Shown: piece after piece, positions 1-5,319 of the stretch
How the letters are laid out: each line of letters opens with the position of its first letter
Numbering within the stretch: position 1 is the first letter of the stretch
Source of the DNA: Nitrososphaerota archaeon
GTDB taxonomy: Archaea > Thermoproteota > Nitrososphaeria_A > Caldarchaeales > Wolframiiraptoraceae
Length of the DNA stretch: 6,273 nt
Assembly (NCBI GenBank): GCA_021160205.1
Contig: JAGHCZ010000030.1
Location: 1-6,273, forward strand
Direction of reading: 5' to 3'
Made by a program: the position numbers and the translations under genes
The notes under the pieces: generated by a model
The model's database searches: none
The model's input: only the letters and a program-made list of their open reading frames with translations
Told to the model about the DNA's origin: nothing

Positions 1-160
1 CAGCTGGCCGGGAATGGGAACGTTCCTACTAGAGAGAATAGAATACAGAGATTACGCTACGGTTCAGGGAACCGTCGTCTTCTTCGCGATAATAGTCTCG
101 GTCGTCAACTTAATAGTCGACATCTGCTACGCGTACATCGATCCGAGAATAAGATACTAG
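1..160 (+). CDS. dppB: Peptide ABC transporter permease, DppB/OppB-like, C-terminal end (5' partial)
   Basis: This is the last 52 codons of a membrane permease, read in frame from base 2 and ending at TAG 158-160. The visible protein starts with SWPGMGTFLLERIEYRDY and ends with YAYIDPRIRY. Both are hallmark C-terminal segments of DppB/OppB permeases: the loop before the last helix (W-PGMG...RDYATVQG), the final transmembrane helix (VVFFAIIVSVVNLIVDICYA) and the D-PRIRY tail. In this family DppB pairs with DppC to form the channel across the cytoplasmic membrane. The next gene is the DppC-like partner, starting 13 bases after this stop, so the two are surely co-transcribed. The start, the first helices and the upstream substrate-binding protein gene are outside the window. 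Peptide specificity is inferred from the family; sugar or nickel substrates are possible for this transporter class. Confidence 0.9.
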   Translation, partial: SWPGMGTFLLERIEYRDYATVQGTVVFFAIIVSVVNLIVDICYAYIDPRIRY

Positions 161-161
161 C

Positions 162-168
162 GAGGTGA
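162..168 (+). promoter_or_regulatory. Ribosome binding site that sets the dppC start
   Basis: GAGGTGA matches the archaeal anti-Shine-Dalgarno sequence. It sits 5 bases before GTG 174. The upstream in-frame GTG at 165 lies inside this motif and so cannot be served by it, which makes 174 the better start. Confidence 0.7.
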
Positions 169-173
169 ATCTC

Positions 174-1028
174 GTGTACACGTTTCGACCAATTCTTGTA
201 AAACTCGTCCCGAAGATCAAGCTCAAAGGCTTAGGCATAATCGGAACCGCTATGGTGATATTCGTCATATTCTTGGCGATCTTCGCCCCGCTTCTGACCC
301 CATATGATCCCACGAAATCCGTCGACCTCGGTCTTCAGCCACCGACGCTAAAACATCCCTTCGGAACGAATAAGGTTGGTCAAGACATGTGGAGCAGAAT
401 ACTCTACGGAGCTCGAACGATTTTAGCGGTGGTCTTTCTAGCGACGATAGTCTCGATGCTCGTGGGCGTTCCGCTCGGCTTAATCTCGGGCTACGTGGGC
501 GGGCTCTTGGATAGGGTCCTAGCGATGATAATGGACGCCATCTACGCTTTTCCAGGCCTAATCTTAGCGATAGCCATAGCGGCGGCGATGGGCCCGGGAA
601 TAATTAACACGGCGATCTCGATAGCGATAGTTTATATTCCAACTTACTTCAGGATGGTCAGAGGTCAGACCTTAAGCATCAAGGAGCAGCTATACGTCGA
701 GGCGGCGAAGGCCATCGGAGCGAAGCCCGGGACAATTCTCCTAAAATACGTGTTCCCAAACGTAATCTCCATAATCGCCGTGGTCTTCACTCTTAGCGTG
801 GCGGACGTGGTCCTAACCGAAGCGGGTCTAAGCTTTTTCGGATTAAGCGTTCCAGCGCCGACGCCGGATTGGGGATTCGATCTAAAAGCCGGTCACCCAT
901 ATCTGCTCTCTGGTTATTGGTGGCTCATAACTTTCCCGGGATTGATGATAATGATCCTCGCCGTCGGGTTCACTTTCATAGGGGAAAGCGTCGCCGAATA
1001 CTTGGGAGCTAGAGAGGTGAGGATCTAG
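174..1028 (+). CDS. dppC: Peptide ABC transporter permease, DppC/OppC-like
   Basis: This 284-residue integral membrane protein is the second channel subunit of a peptide importer. It has the OppC layout: a short cytoplasmic N terminus, a first helix at about 18-41 followed by APLLTPYDP, the signature HPFGTNKVGQDMWSRILYGAR at about 61-81, then helices at about 82-104, 116-137, 143-160, 197-214 and 249-270. The EAA loop that docks onto the ATPases is at about 176-196 (EAAKAIGAKP...LLKYVFPN). The later GLSFFGLSVPAPTPDWG segment is also typical of the family. Length is normal (family about 280-300). GTG 174 is preferred over the in-frame GTG at 165 because the GAGGTGA motif at 162-168 is correctly spaced only for 174. 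The gene lies between the dppB tail and dppD, whose ATG follows this stop directly. The substrate is inferred as di/oligopeptides. Confidence 0.95.
   Translation: MYTFRPILVKLVPKIKLKGLGIIGTAMVIFVIFLAIFAPLLTPYDPTKSVDLGLQPPTLKHPFGTNKVGQDMWSRILYGARTILAVVFLATIVSMLVGVPLGLISGYVGGLLDRVLAMIMDAIYAFPGLILAIAIAAAMGPGIINTAISIAIVYIPTYFRMVRGQTLSIKEQLYVEAAKAIGAKPGTILLKYVFPNVISIIAVVFTLSVADVVLTEAGLSFFGLSVPAPTPDWGFDLKAGHPYLLSGYWWLITFPGLMIMILAVGFTFIGESVAEYLGAREVRI
1014..1020 (+). promoter_or_regulatory. Ribosome binding site of dppD
   Basis: GAGGTGA lies within the last codons of dppC, 8 bases before ATG 1029. It supports that start and translational coupling of the permease to the ATPase gene. Confidence 0.7.
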
Positions 1029-1997
1029 ATGACGGCTCTCCTCAAGATCGAGGATCTCAAAACATACTACTTCACCGAAAGCGGGGTGGTTAAAGCCGTA
1101 GACGGAGTAACGCTAAACATCGAGAAAGGAGAACTGCTGGGCTTGGTCGGCGAATCTGGATCGGGTAAATCAAGCCTAGGCTTCTCGATAATTAGGCTCA
1201 TCCCACCTCCAGGCAGAATAGTCGATGGAAGAATTCTCCTGAACGGCACGAATCTCATGAGTTTACCTGAAAACGCTTTGAGGAAGATTCGAGGAAAAAG
1301 GATAGGAATGATATTTCAGGATCCGTTAACATGCCTCGACCCGCTTAGGAAAATAGAGGATCAGATGGTAGAGGCGGCTTTAGTCCACATGAACATAAGC
1401 AGGGAAGAAGCGAGAGAAATGGCGATGAAAGCGTTGGAGAGAGTTGGGATAGCCCCGAATAGGATCAAAGATTATCCGCATCAGCTCAGCGGAGGGATGA
1501 GGCAGAGGGCCATGATAGCGATGGCGACCATGCTCAATCCAGAGCTCCTGATCGCCGACGAGCCCACGACGGCCCTAGACGTCATAGTTCAATCAAAGAT
1601 AATGGATCTGCTGGCGGATTTGAAGGAAAGCATGAAGATGTCGGTTCTCTTGATAACCCACGATTTAGCCCTAGTGATCGAGAGAAGCGATAGAGTAGCG
1701 GTCATGTACGCCGGAGAGCTGTGCGAGGTGGGAACCGCGGAACAGATATCACAAGACCCCCTCCACCCCTACACAAAGCTGCTCTTAGAATCTATTCCAG
1801 ACGTAGAGAAGCCGAAGACTAAGCTGAAATCAATTCCCGGAAATCCCCCGGATATGAGAAATCCCCCAAGAGGATGTAGGTTCTGGCCCAGGTGTCCAAA
1901 CGCGATGGAGATCTGCAAGAAGCTTTCACCTAAATTGCTGGAGCTGAATGGAAGGATCGTGAGATGCCATTTGTACAGCGGAGGCGAAGAGGCTTGA
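1029..1997 (+). CDS. dppD: Peptide ABC transporter ATP-binding protein, DppD/OppD-like
   Basis: This 322-residue cytoplasmic ATPase is one of two nucleotide-binding subunits that power the importer. Motifs in order: Walker A GESGSGKSS (41-49), Q-loop Q97 in FQDPLTCLDP, ABC signature LSGGM (153-157), Walker B LLIADE (173-178) with D-loop TALD, and switch His211 in ITHD. The C-terminal oligopeptide-transporter extension carries DPLHPYTKLLLESIP and four cysteines at 283, 289, 296 and 313 (C-x5-C-x6-C-x16-C). In characterised Dpp/Opp ATPases this pattern binds a [4Fe-4S] cluster; here that is inferred from the residues. Length is normal. ATG 1029 directly abuts the dppC stop and has a good Shine-Dalgarno motif. 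The 3' end overlaps the start of the DppF-like gene, so the two ATPases are probably made in matched amounts for a heterodimer. Confidence 0.96.
   Translation: MTALLKIEDLKTYYFTESGVVKAVDGVTLNIEKGELLGLVGESGSGKSSLGFSIIRLIPPPGRIVDGRILLNGTNLMSLPENALRKIRGKRIGMIFQDPLTCLDPLRKIEDQMVEAALVHMNISREEAREMAMKALERVGIAPNRIKDYPHQLSGGMRQRAMIAMATMLNPELLIADEPTTALDVIVQSKIMDLLADLKESMKMSVLLITHDLALVIERSDRVAVMYAGELCEVGTAEQISQDPLHPYTKLLLESIPDVEKPKTKLKSIPGNPPDMRNPPRGCRFWPRCPNAMEICKKLSPKLLELNGRIVRCHLYSGGEEA
1980..1984 (+). promoter_or_regulatory. Ribosome binding site that sets the dppF start
   Basis: GGAGG inside the last codons of dppD lies 9 bases before TTG 1994. It supports TTG 1994 over the upstream ATG 1964, which has only a weak GGAAGG before it. 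Confidence 0.6.
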
Positions 1998-2977
1998 GCG
2001 GGATCTTGAAGACCGTGGATCTGCGTAAATGGTTTCCGGTTCAGAAAGGTTTCCTAGAGAAACTTCTAACGAGGCAGAGGCTCTTCGTCAGGGCGGTTGA
2101 CGGGATAAGCCTAAACGTGAAGAAGGGCGAGACTCTCGCGCTCGTAGGAGAAAGCGGATGCGGAAAAACAACCCTCGGAAGGCTGGTAGTCAAGCTTATT
2201 GATCCTACTTCAGGAAAAATAATCTTCGATGGACGCGACATAACCAGTCTAGAAGGAGAAGAATTAAGAAAACTTAGAAGAAGAATGCAAATAATTTACC
2301 AAGATCCATACGCGTCGCTCAACCCCAGAATGTCGATAGGAGAACAAGTAGCTCATCCACTTAAGATTCACAAGCTAGCCGAAGGAACCGAGGCGAAGGA
2401 AATCGTTTTAGAAACGCTCAGCCACGTAGGACTAACTCCCCCCGAAAAATTCTACAGGCTTTACCCCAGAATTCTCAGCGGAGGTCAAAGGCAAAGGGTG
2501 GCGATAGCGAGGGCGATAATCTTGAGGCCTGAGCTCATCGTCGCTGATGAACCGGTCTCCATGATAGATGTCTCGCTTCGAGCCTCGATCTTGGACCTGA
2601 TGCTTGAGCTCAAGAGGGAGCTAAATCTAACTTACATATTCATAACTCACGATCTAGCCGTTGCGAAATACATCGCGGACACGGTGGCGGTGATGTATCT
2701 CGGGAAAGTAGTGGAGTATGCGCCCGTCGAGAAGCTCTTCGAAAACCCCCTCCACCCATACACGAAAGCTCTTCTCGCGTCGATCCCGATACCCCGGCCG
2801 CTGAGAAAGAGAAGGGAGATCGCCCTGAAAGGTGATATACCGAATCCCATTAACCCTCCGAGCGGGTGCAGGTTCCATCCGAGGTGCCCGATCGCGCGTG
2901 AAATATGCGGAAAAGAAGAGCCCGAGCTGAGGGAGCTCGAAAAAGACCACTTCGTCGCTTGTTTCTACGCCGGGTAA
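1994..2977 (+). CDS. dppF: Peptide ABC transporter ATP-binding protein, DppF/OppF-like
   Basis: This is the second ATPase of the importer, 327 residues from TTG 1994. Motifs: Walker A GESGCGKTT (52-60), Q-loop Q103 in YQDPYASLNPR, signature LSGGQ (161-165), Walker B LIVADE (181-186), D-loop SMID and switch His219 in ITHD. The SLNPRM segment and the insertion between the first strand and Walker A (KGFLEKLLTRQRLFVRAVDG) are typical of DppF/OppF rather than DppD. The C-terminal domain has NPLHPYTKALLASIP and cysteines at 292, 298, 305 and 323, a second probable [4Fe-4S] site. TTG 1994 overlaps the dppD TGA as TTGA and has GGAGG at 1980-1984. ATG 1964 would add an arginine-rich MPFVQRRRRG leader not expected for the family, and TTG 2006 is a further possibility. 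This is the last gene of the transporter operon in the window. Confidence 0.95.
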   Translation: MSGILKTVDLRKWFPVQKGFLEKLLTRQRLFVRAVDGISLNVKKGETLALVGESGCGKTTLGRLVVKLIDPTSGKIIFDGRDITSLEGEELRKLRRRMQIIYQDPYASLNPRMSIGEQVAHPLKIHKLAEGTEAKEIVLETLSHVGLTPPEKFYRLYPRILSGGQRQRVAIARAIILRPELIVADEPVSMIDVSLRASILDLMLELKRELNLTYIFITHDLAVAKYIADTVAVMYLGKVVEYAPVEKLFENPLHPYTKALLASIPIPRPLRKRREIALKGDIPNPINPPSGCRFHPRCPIAREICGKEEPELRELEKDHFVACFYAG

Positions 2978-2994
2978 GCGGTAAAACTCAAATC

Positions 2995-3007
2995 GCGAAA
3001 AATATTT
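2995..3007 (+). promoter_or_regulatory. Possible weak promoter before the PAC2 gene
   Basis: GCGAAA followed by AATATTT resembles BRE plus TATA. A TATA centre near 3004 predicts transcription from about 3030, which is downstream of the TTG 3014 and GTG 3020 starts and would fit TTG 3062 better. The gene may instead be read through from dppF, only 36 bases upstream. Confidence 0.3.
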
Positions 3008-3013
3008 CTTGTC

Positions 3014-3856
3014 TTGGGTGTGGGCATCCTGTTCAAACTGAGCGAGGAAATCCTAGATAAATTGAGAAAGGCTGAGCAAGCGAAGAATAGGTACATGTTA
3101 ATCAGTTTTTCAGGTTGGCCTGACGCCGGGAACGTTGCATCCCTGACAACTCGACATTTTATAAAGTCTCTTAAGCCGGAAAAGCTGATCGAGTTCGAAT
3201 CATCCGATCTTTACGATTTAACGATAAACCGGCCCGCTGTGAAAATCGAGGAGGGCTTGATGAAGGAATTAGCGTTTGCGAAGAGCGAGCTATACCTGTG
3301 GCGCGATGAAGGACAACGTTTTTCTCTTCTGATTTTCAGCGGGGTTGAACCAAGTTTCAAGTGGGAGGAGTTCGCTGAAAAGATTTTAGAACTTTGTCGG
3401 GCCATGTCCGTGCAAAGAATGTATCTCGTGGGAGGCGTTCTAGACGCGGTTCCCCATACTAGAAAGCCGAAGATATCGGCGGTCGTGAACATGGAGCGCC
3501 TAAAGCTGGAAGCGAAAATTCACGGATTTCTCCTGTCAAACTATGTGGGCCCAGCCAGCATCCACAGCAGCCTGATGTTAAAGGCGCGGGAAAATAACCT
3601 AGAAGCGATAAGCGTCTGGGGCCATGCATCGAACTACATACCTTATCCTAATGCGATCGTAGCGCTACATTTAGCGAAAAAATTGGCGGAGATGATGGAT
3701 ATATCTATGGACTTTACCGCGCTGCGAGAGATGGCTGAAGATTTAGCGCAGAAAGTTAGGAAAATGATCGACGAGAATCCAGATCTAAAAAGAGTGGTCG
3801 AGGGAATTGAGAGGAGGTATGATGAAGAGCTTGGATCGCCCTCATACATCACCTAA
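3014..3856 (+). CDS. PAC2 family protein (proteasome assembly chaperone 2-like)
   Basis: This soluble protein of 280 residues belongs to the PAC2 family, which includes eukaryotic proteasome assembly chaperone 2 and archaeal Pba homologues; some archaeal members are annotated as ATP-grasp-like. Conserved landmarks are SFSGWPDAGNVA (31-42), LLIFSGVEPS (105-114), LVGGVLDAVPHTRKP (138-152), GPASIHSSLMLKA (179-191) and WGHASNYIPYPN (202-213). A charged, probably helical tail (about 235-275) follows. The C terminus is SPSYIT, not the hydrophobic-Tyr-any ending that docks proteasome activators, so direct proteasome binding by that motif is not supported. The start is uncertain: TTG 3014, GTG 3020 and TTG 3062 are all in frame and none has a good Shine-Dalgarno motif. 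The core fold begins after residue 28, so each choice keeps it. The stop overlaps that of the opposing macro-domain gene. The exact function is unknown. Confidence 0.85.
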   Translation: MGVGILFKLSEEILDKLRKAEQAKNRYMLISFSGWPDAGNVASLTTRHFIKSLKPEKLIEFESSDLYDLTINRPAVKIEEGLMKELAFAKSELYLWRDEGQRFSLLIFSGVEPSFKWEEFAEKILELCRAMSVQRMYLVGGVLDAVPHTRKPKISAVVNMERLKLEAKIHGFLLSNYVGPASIHSSLMLKARENNLEAISVWGHASNYIPYPNAIVALHLAKKLAEMMDISMDFTALREMAEDLAQKVRKMIDENPDLKRVVEGIERRYDEELGSPSYIT

Positions 3857-4386
3857 TCCGATTCGGCTTTAATTCTCTCCAGCTCCTCTTCAAATATTCG
3901 ATACGTTTCCTCGTCATATAAACAGAAGATCACCTTCTCTATTTTACTTCCCTTTTTCAGATATTCAAAGGCGGTCCTGAGCATTATTTTAGCGCATCTG
4001 TCTTTCGGGAACCCGAAGATCCCCGTCGAGATCGCTGGAAAGGCTATGCTCTTGATATTTCGCTGCTCAGCTAACTTCAGGGAGTTAAGCGTCGCATTCC
4101 GCAGCTTTACATCTTCATCTCCTTCCCCCATCCTCGGCCCAACCGCGTGAATCACATATCTCGCTTTCAGCTTTCCAGCTCCAGTTATCACGGCTCCCCC
4201 GACGGGGCAGTAGCCTATTCTATCGCATTCTTCTTGGATGCTCCATCCGCCTTTCCTGAGAATCGCTCCAGCGACCCCTCCACCCATCTTCAGCCTAGAA
4301 TTCGCCGCATTCACTATCGCATCGACATCTAAGCTGGTTATATCGCCTTTAACGAGCTCTATAACCGACTTATCCACCTTCAACAT
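3853..4386 (-). CDS. Macro domain protein (ADP-ribose binding / probable ADP-ribosyl or O-acetyl-ADP-ribose hydrolase)
   Basis: This stand-alone macro domain has 177 residues, the usual size. Motifs: KGDITSLDVDAIVNAANS (13-30, with the ligand-binding NAAN asparagine), the glycine-rich loop GGGVAGAI (35-42), PVGGAVITGAGKL (61-73), YVIHAVGP (77-84), the phosphate loop FPAISTGIFGFP (116-127) and CLYDEET (155-161). It resembles E. coli YmdB and MacroD, which remove ADP-ribose or acetyl from ADP-ribose adducts, but the Asp of their GGGVDG loop is Ala39 here, as in the archaeal AF1521 and coronavirus Mac1 proteins. ATG 4386 is chosen over TTG 4392 and TTG 4389 because AGGAGT (4400-4395) is 8 bases upstream of it. 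The gene has its own promoter, is divergent from rpo3 and converges on the PAC2 gene with overlapping stops. No ADP-ribosyltransferase partner is visible, so the cellular substrate is unknown. Confidence 0.93.
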   Translation of the reverse strand: MLKVDKSVIELVKGDITSLDVDAIVNAANSRLKMGGGVAGAILRKGGWSIQEECDRIGYCPVGGAVITGAGKLKARYVIHAVGPRMGEGDEDVKLRNATLNSLKLAEQRNIKSIAFPAISTGIFGFPKDRCAKIMLRTAFEYLKKGSKIEKVIFCLYDEETYRIFEEELERIKAESD

Positions 4387-4394
4387 CAACAATT

Positions 4395-4400
4395 ACTCCT
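4395..4400 (-). promoter_or_regulatory. Ribosome binding site of the macro-domain gene
   Basis: On the - strand AGGAGT lies 8 bases before ATG 4386 and only 2 bases before TTG 4392, so it decides in favour of the ATG. Confidence 0.6.
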
Positions 4401-4405
4401 GAAAA

Positions 4406-4444
4406 TTCCGAAATTAAAATCCTCTGATTATAATCATTTCGGAA
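4406..4444. repeat. Inverted repeat around the macro-gene TATA box (possible operator)
   Basis: TTCCGAAAT (4406-4414) and ATTTCGGAA (4436-4444) are a perfect 9-bp inverted repeat with a 21-base gap. Each arm contains the small dyad TTC-N-GAA (4406-4412 and 4438-4444), whose centres are 32 bp apart, about three helical turns. The gap contains most of the 12-bp palindrome TGATTATAATCA. Position over the TATA box and transcription start suggests a repressor site, but no regulator gene is seen in the window. Confidence 0.5.
4426..4440 (-). promoter_or_regulatory. TATA/BRE promoter of the macro-domain gene
   Basis: Read on the - strand, GAAATG is followed by ATTATAAT. A TATA centre near 4430 predicts a transcription start near 4404, just ahead of the Shine-Dalgarno motif, giving a leader of about 18 bases. 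The TATA core is part of the palindrome TGATTATAATCA (4425-4436). Confidence 0.55.
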
Positions 4445-4587
4445 CACCGGGAACTTCGCCGTCACCCGTGAAACGTGAATTTATTAAGAAACTGAAAAAA
4501 TTCGTTGTTTTTATCTGATAATATCTCTCTATTTAACCTTCGCCTACGTCTTTAGAGGCCGTTGCAGATGCATCGCTGAGTTTTTAC
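4441..4587. other. Intergenic region without a recognisable gene
   Basis: About 150 bases between the divergent macro and rpo3 promoters. It is AT-rich with T-runs at 4507-4512 and 4581-4585, a direct repeat CGTGAA (4467-4472 and 4474-4479), a TATA-like ATTTATTAA (4479-4487) and an 8-bp palindrome GATGCATC (4567-4574). I see no convincing open frame, tRNA, or C/D-box guide RNA here. Confidence 0.5.
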
Positions 4588-4600
4588 GAAATCTTTTTAG
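4588..4600 (+). promoter_or_regulatory. TATA/BRE promoter of rpo3
   Basis: CGAAAT followed by CTTTTTAG. A TATA centre near 4596 predicts a start of transcription near 4622, leaving about 10 bases before ATG 4632. No strong Shine-Dalgarno motif precedes the ATG, so a short-leader transcript fits. Confidence 0.5.
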
Positions 4601-4631
4601 CGTGATCTAACTCATTTTAAACGTCAGGCTT

Positions 4632-5282
4632 ATGGTTTCGGTTAAACTGTTGGAAGAAGACGATAAAAGTGTGCGGGTCGAGTTAGAGGGCTTGCCGCTG
4701 GCCGTTATGAACGCGATTAGGCGTTTCACAATGAACGAGGTTCCGACCATGGCCGTGGAGGAGATCTTAATAATTGAAAACACCTCCAGCATGCCGAACG
4801 ACGTCTTAGCGCACAGAATATCCCTAATCCCATTCATCTCCGATATAGATCATTATGTCGCCCCTGAAGAGTGTACCTGCGGAAGCAAGCTAGGATGTGA
4901 AAGATGCGCAGTCAGATACGTCCTCAGAGCCGAGGCTAAGGATGAGCCGATAACCGTTTACTCAGGAGCCATGACTCCGGAGGATCCGAGCACGGAGGTC
5001 AAGCCGGTCAGCTCCAAGATCCCGATAGTCAAGCTCGCGCCTGGCCAGAAAATCGAGATGGAGCTATACGTTAGGGTTGGAAGGGGGAAGAAACACGCGA
5101 AGTGGCAGGCGGCTATCTCGTCTCTCCATGAGCCGAAGGAAGGGAATAAAAACGCGAGAGTGCTCTACGTCGAGTCAATCGGGTTTTTGCCTCCTAAGAG
5201 AATCGTCCTCGAGGCGGCAAAGGCCTTGGAGAAAAAGGCTTCAGAGCTCAGAGAGAAGGTTCTTCAAGAGCTAGAGGAATGA
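4632..5282 (+). CDS. rpo3: DNA-directed RNA polymerase subunit Rpo3 (subunit D)
   Basis: This 216-residue protein is the archaeal counterpart of bacterial alpha and eukaryotic Rpb3. It pairs with Rpo11 and nucleates assembly of RNA polymerase. Landmarks: the N-terminal dimerisation segment LPLAVMNAIRRFTMNEVPTMAVEEI (21-45), the NDVLAHRISLIPF motif (56-68), a zinc-type cysteine loop C81-T-C83...C89-x2-C92, YSGAM (110-114), GRGKKHAKWQ (150-159) and the closing ESIGFLPPKRIVLEAAKALEKK (181-202). The cysteine-rich ferredoxin-like domain that in Sulfolobus-type Rpo3 lies between the HAKWQ region and ESIG is absent; only about 11 residues (166-176) join the two. That explains the length being shorter than the roughly 260 residues of those homologues. 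ATG 4632 follows a TATA box at the right distance. rpl18e follows directly; rps11, often upstream, is not there. Also known as rpoD. Confidence 0.96.
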   Translation: MVSVKLLEEDDKSVRVELEGLPLAVMNAIRRFTMNEVPTMAVEEILIIENTSSMPNDVLAHRISLIPFISDIDHYVAPEECTCGSKLGCERCAVRYVLRAEAKDEPITVYSGAMTPEDPSTEVKPVSSKIPIVKLAPGQKIEMELYVRVGRGKKHAKWQAAISSLHEPKEGNKNARVLYVESIGFLPPKRIVLEAAKALEKKASELREKVLQELEE

Positions 5283-5293
5283 AACCTTTATGA
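5281..5293 (+). promoter_or_regulatory. TATA/BRE promoter of rpl18e
   Basis: GAAAC next to CTTTATGA, starting within the rpo3 stop codon. A TATA centre near 5289 predicts a start of transcription near 5315, about 5 bases before ATG 5320. The upstream ATG 5290 is embedded in this TATA-like box and so is unlikely to be a start codon. rpl18e may also be read through from rpo3. Confidence 0.45.
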
Positions 5294-5319
5294 CTTGGAT
5301 TCTTTTTCTCCAATCGGCG

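Noticed and set aside
1750..2780. Repeated DNA near 1755-1775 and 2745-2765 (similar CCCCCTCCACCC stretches)
   Set aside because: Both encode the conserved DPLHPYTK/NPLHPYTK motif of the paralogous ATPases, so the similarity follows from protein homology and is not a repeat element.
2654..2950. 98-codon - strand frame inside dppF
   Set aside because: Antisense of the conserved ATPase C-terminal domain; no independent support.
4147..4332. 61-codon open frame on the + strand within the macro-domain region
   Set aside because: It is the antisense of a clearly conserved macro domain, with no recognisable motif or promoter.
3014..4386. PAC2 and macro-domain genes as a toxin-antitoxin or defence pair (as in DarT/DarG, where a macro domain is the antitoxin)
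   Set aside because: The two genes are convergent, not an operon, and no ADP-ribosyltransferase is present; the PAC2 protein is not a toxin family.
4555..4585. Possible C/D-box guide RNA around CAGATGCATCGCTGAG
   Set aside because: A CTGA is present, but the C box is too degenerate and no second box pair is found.
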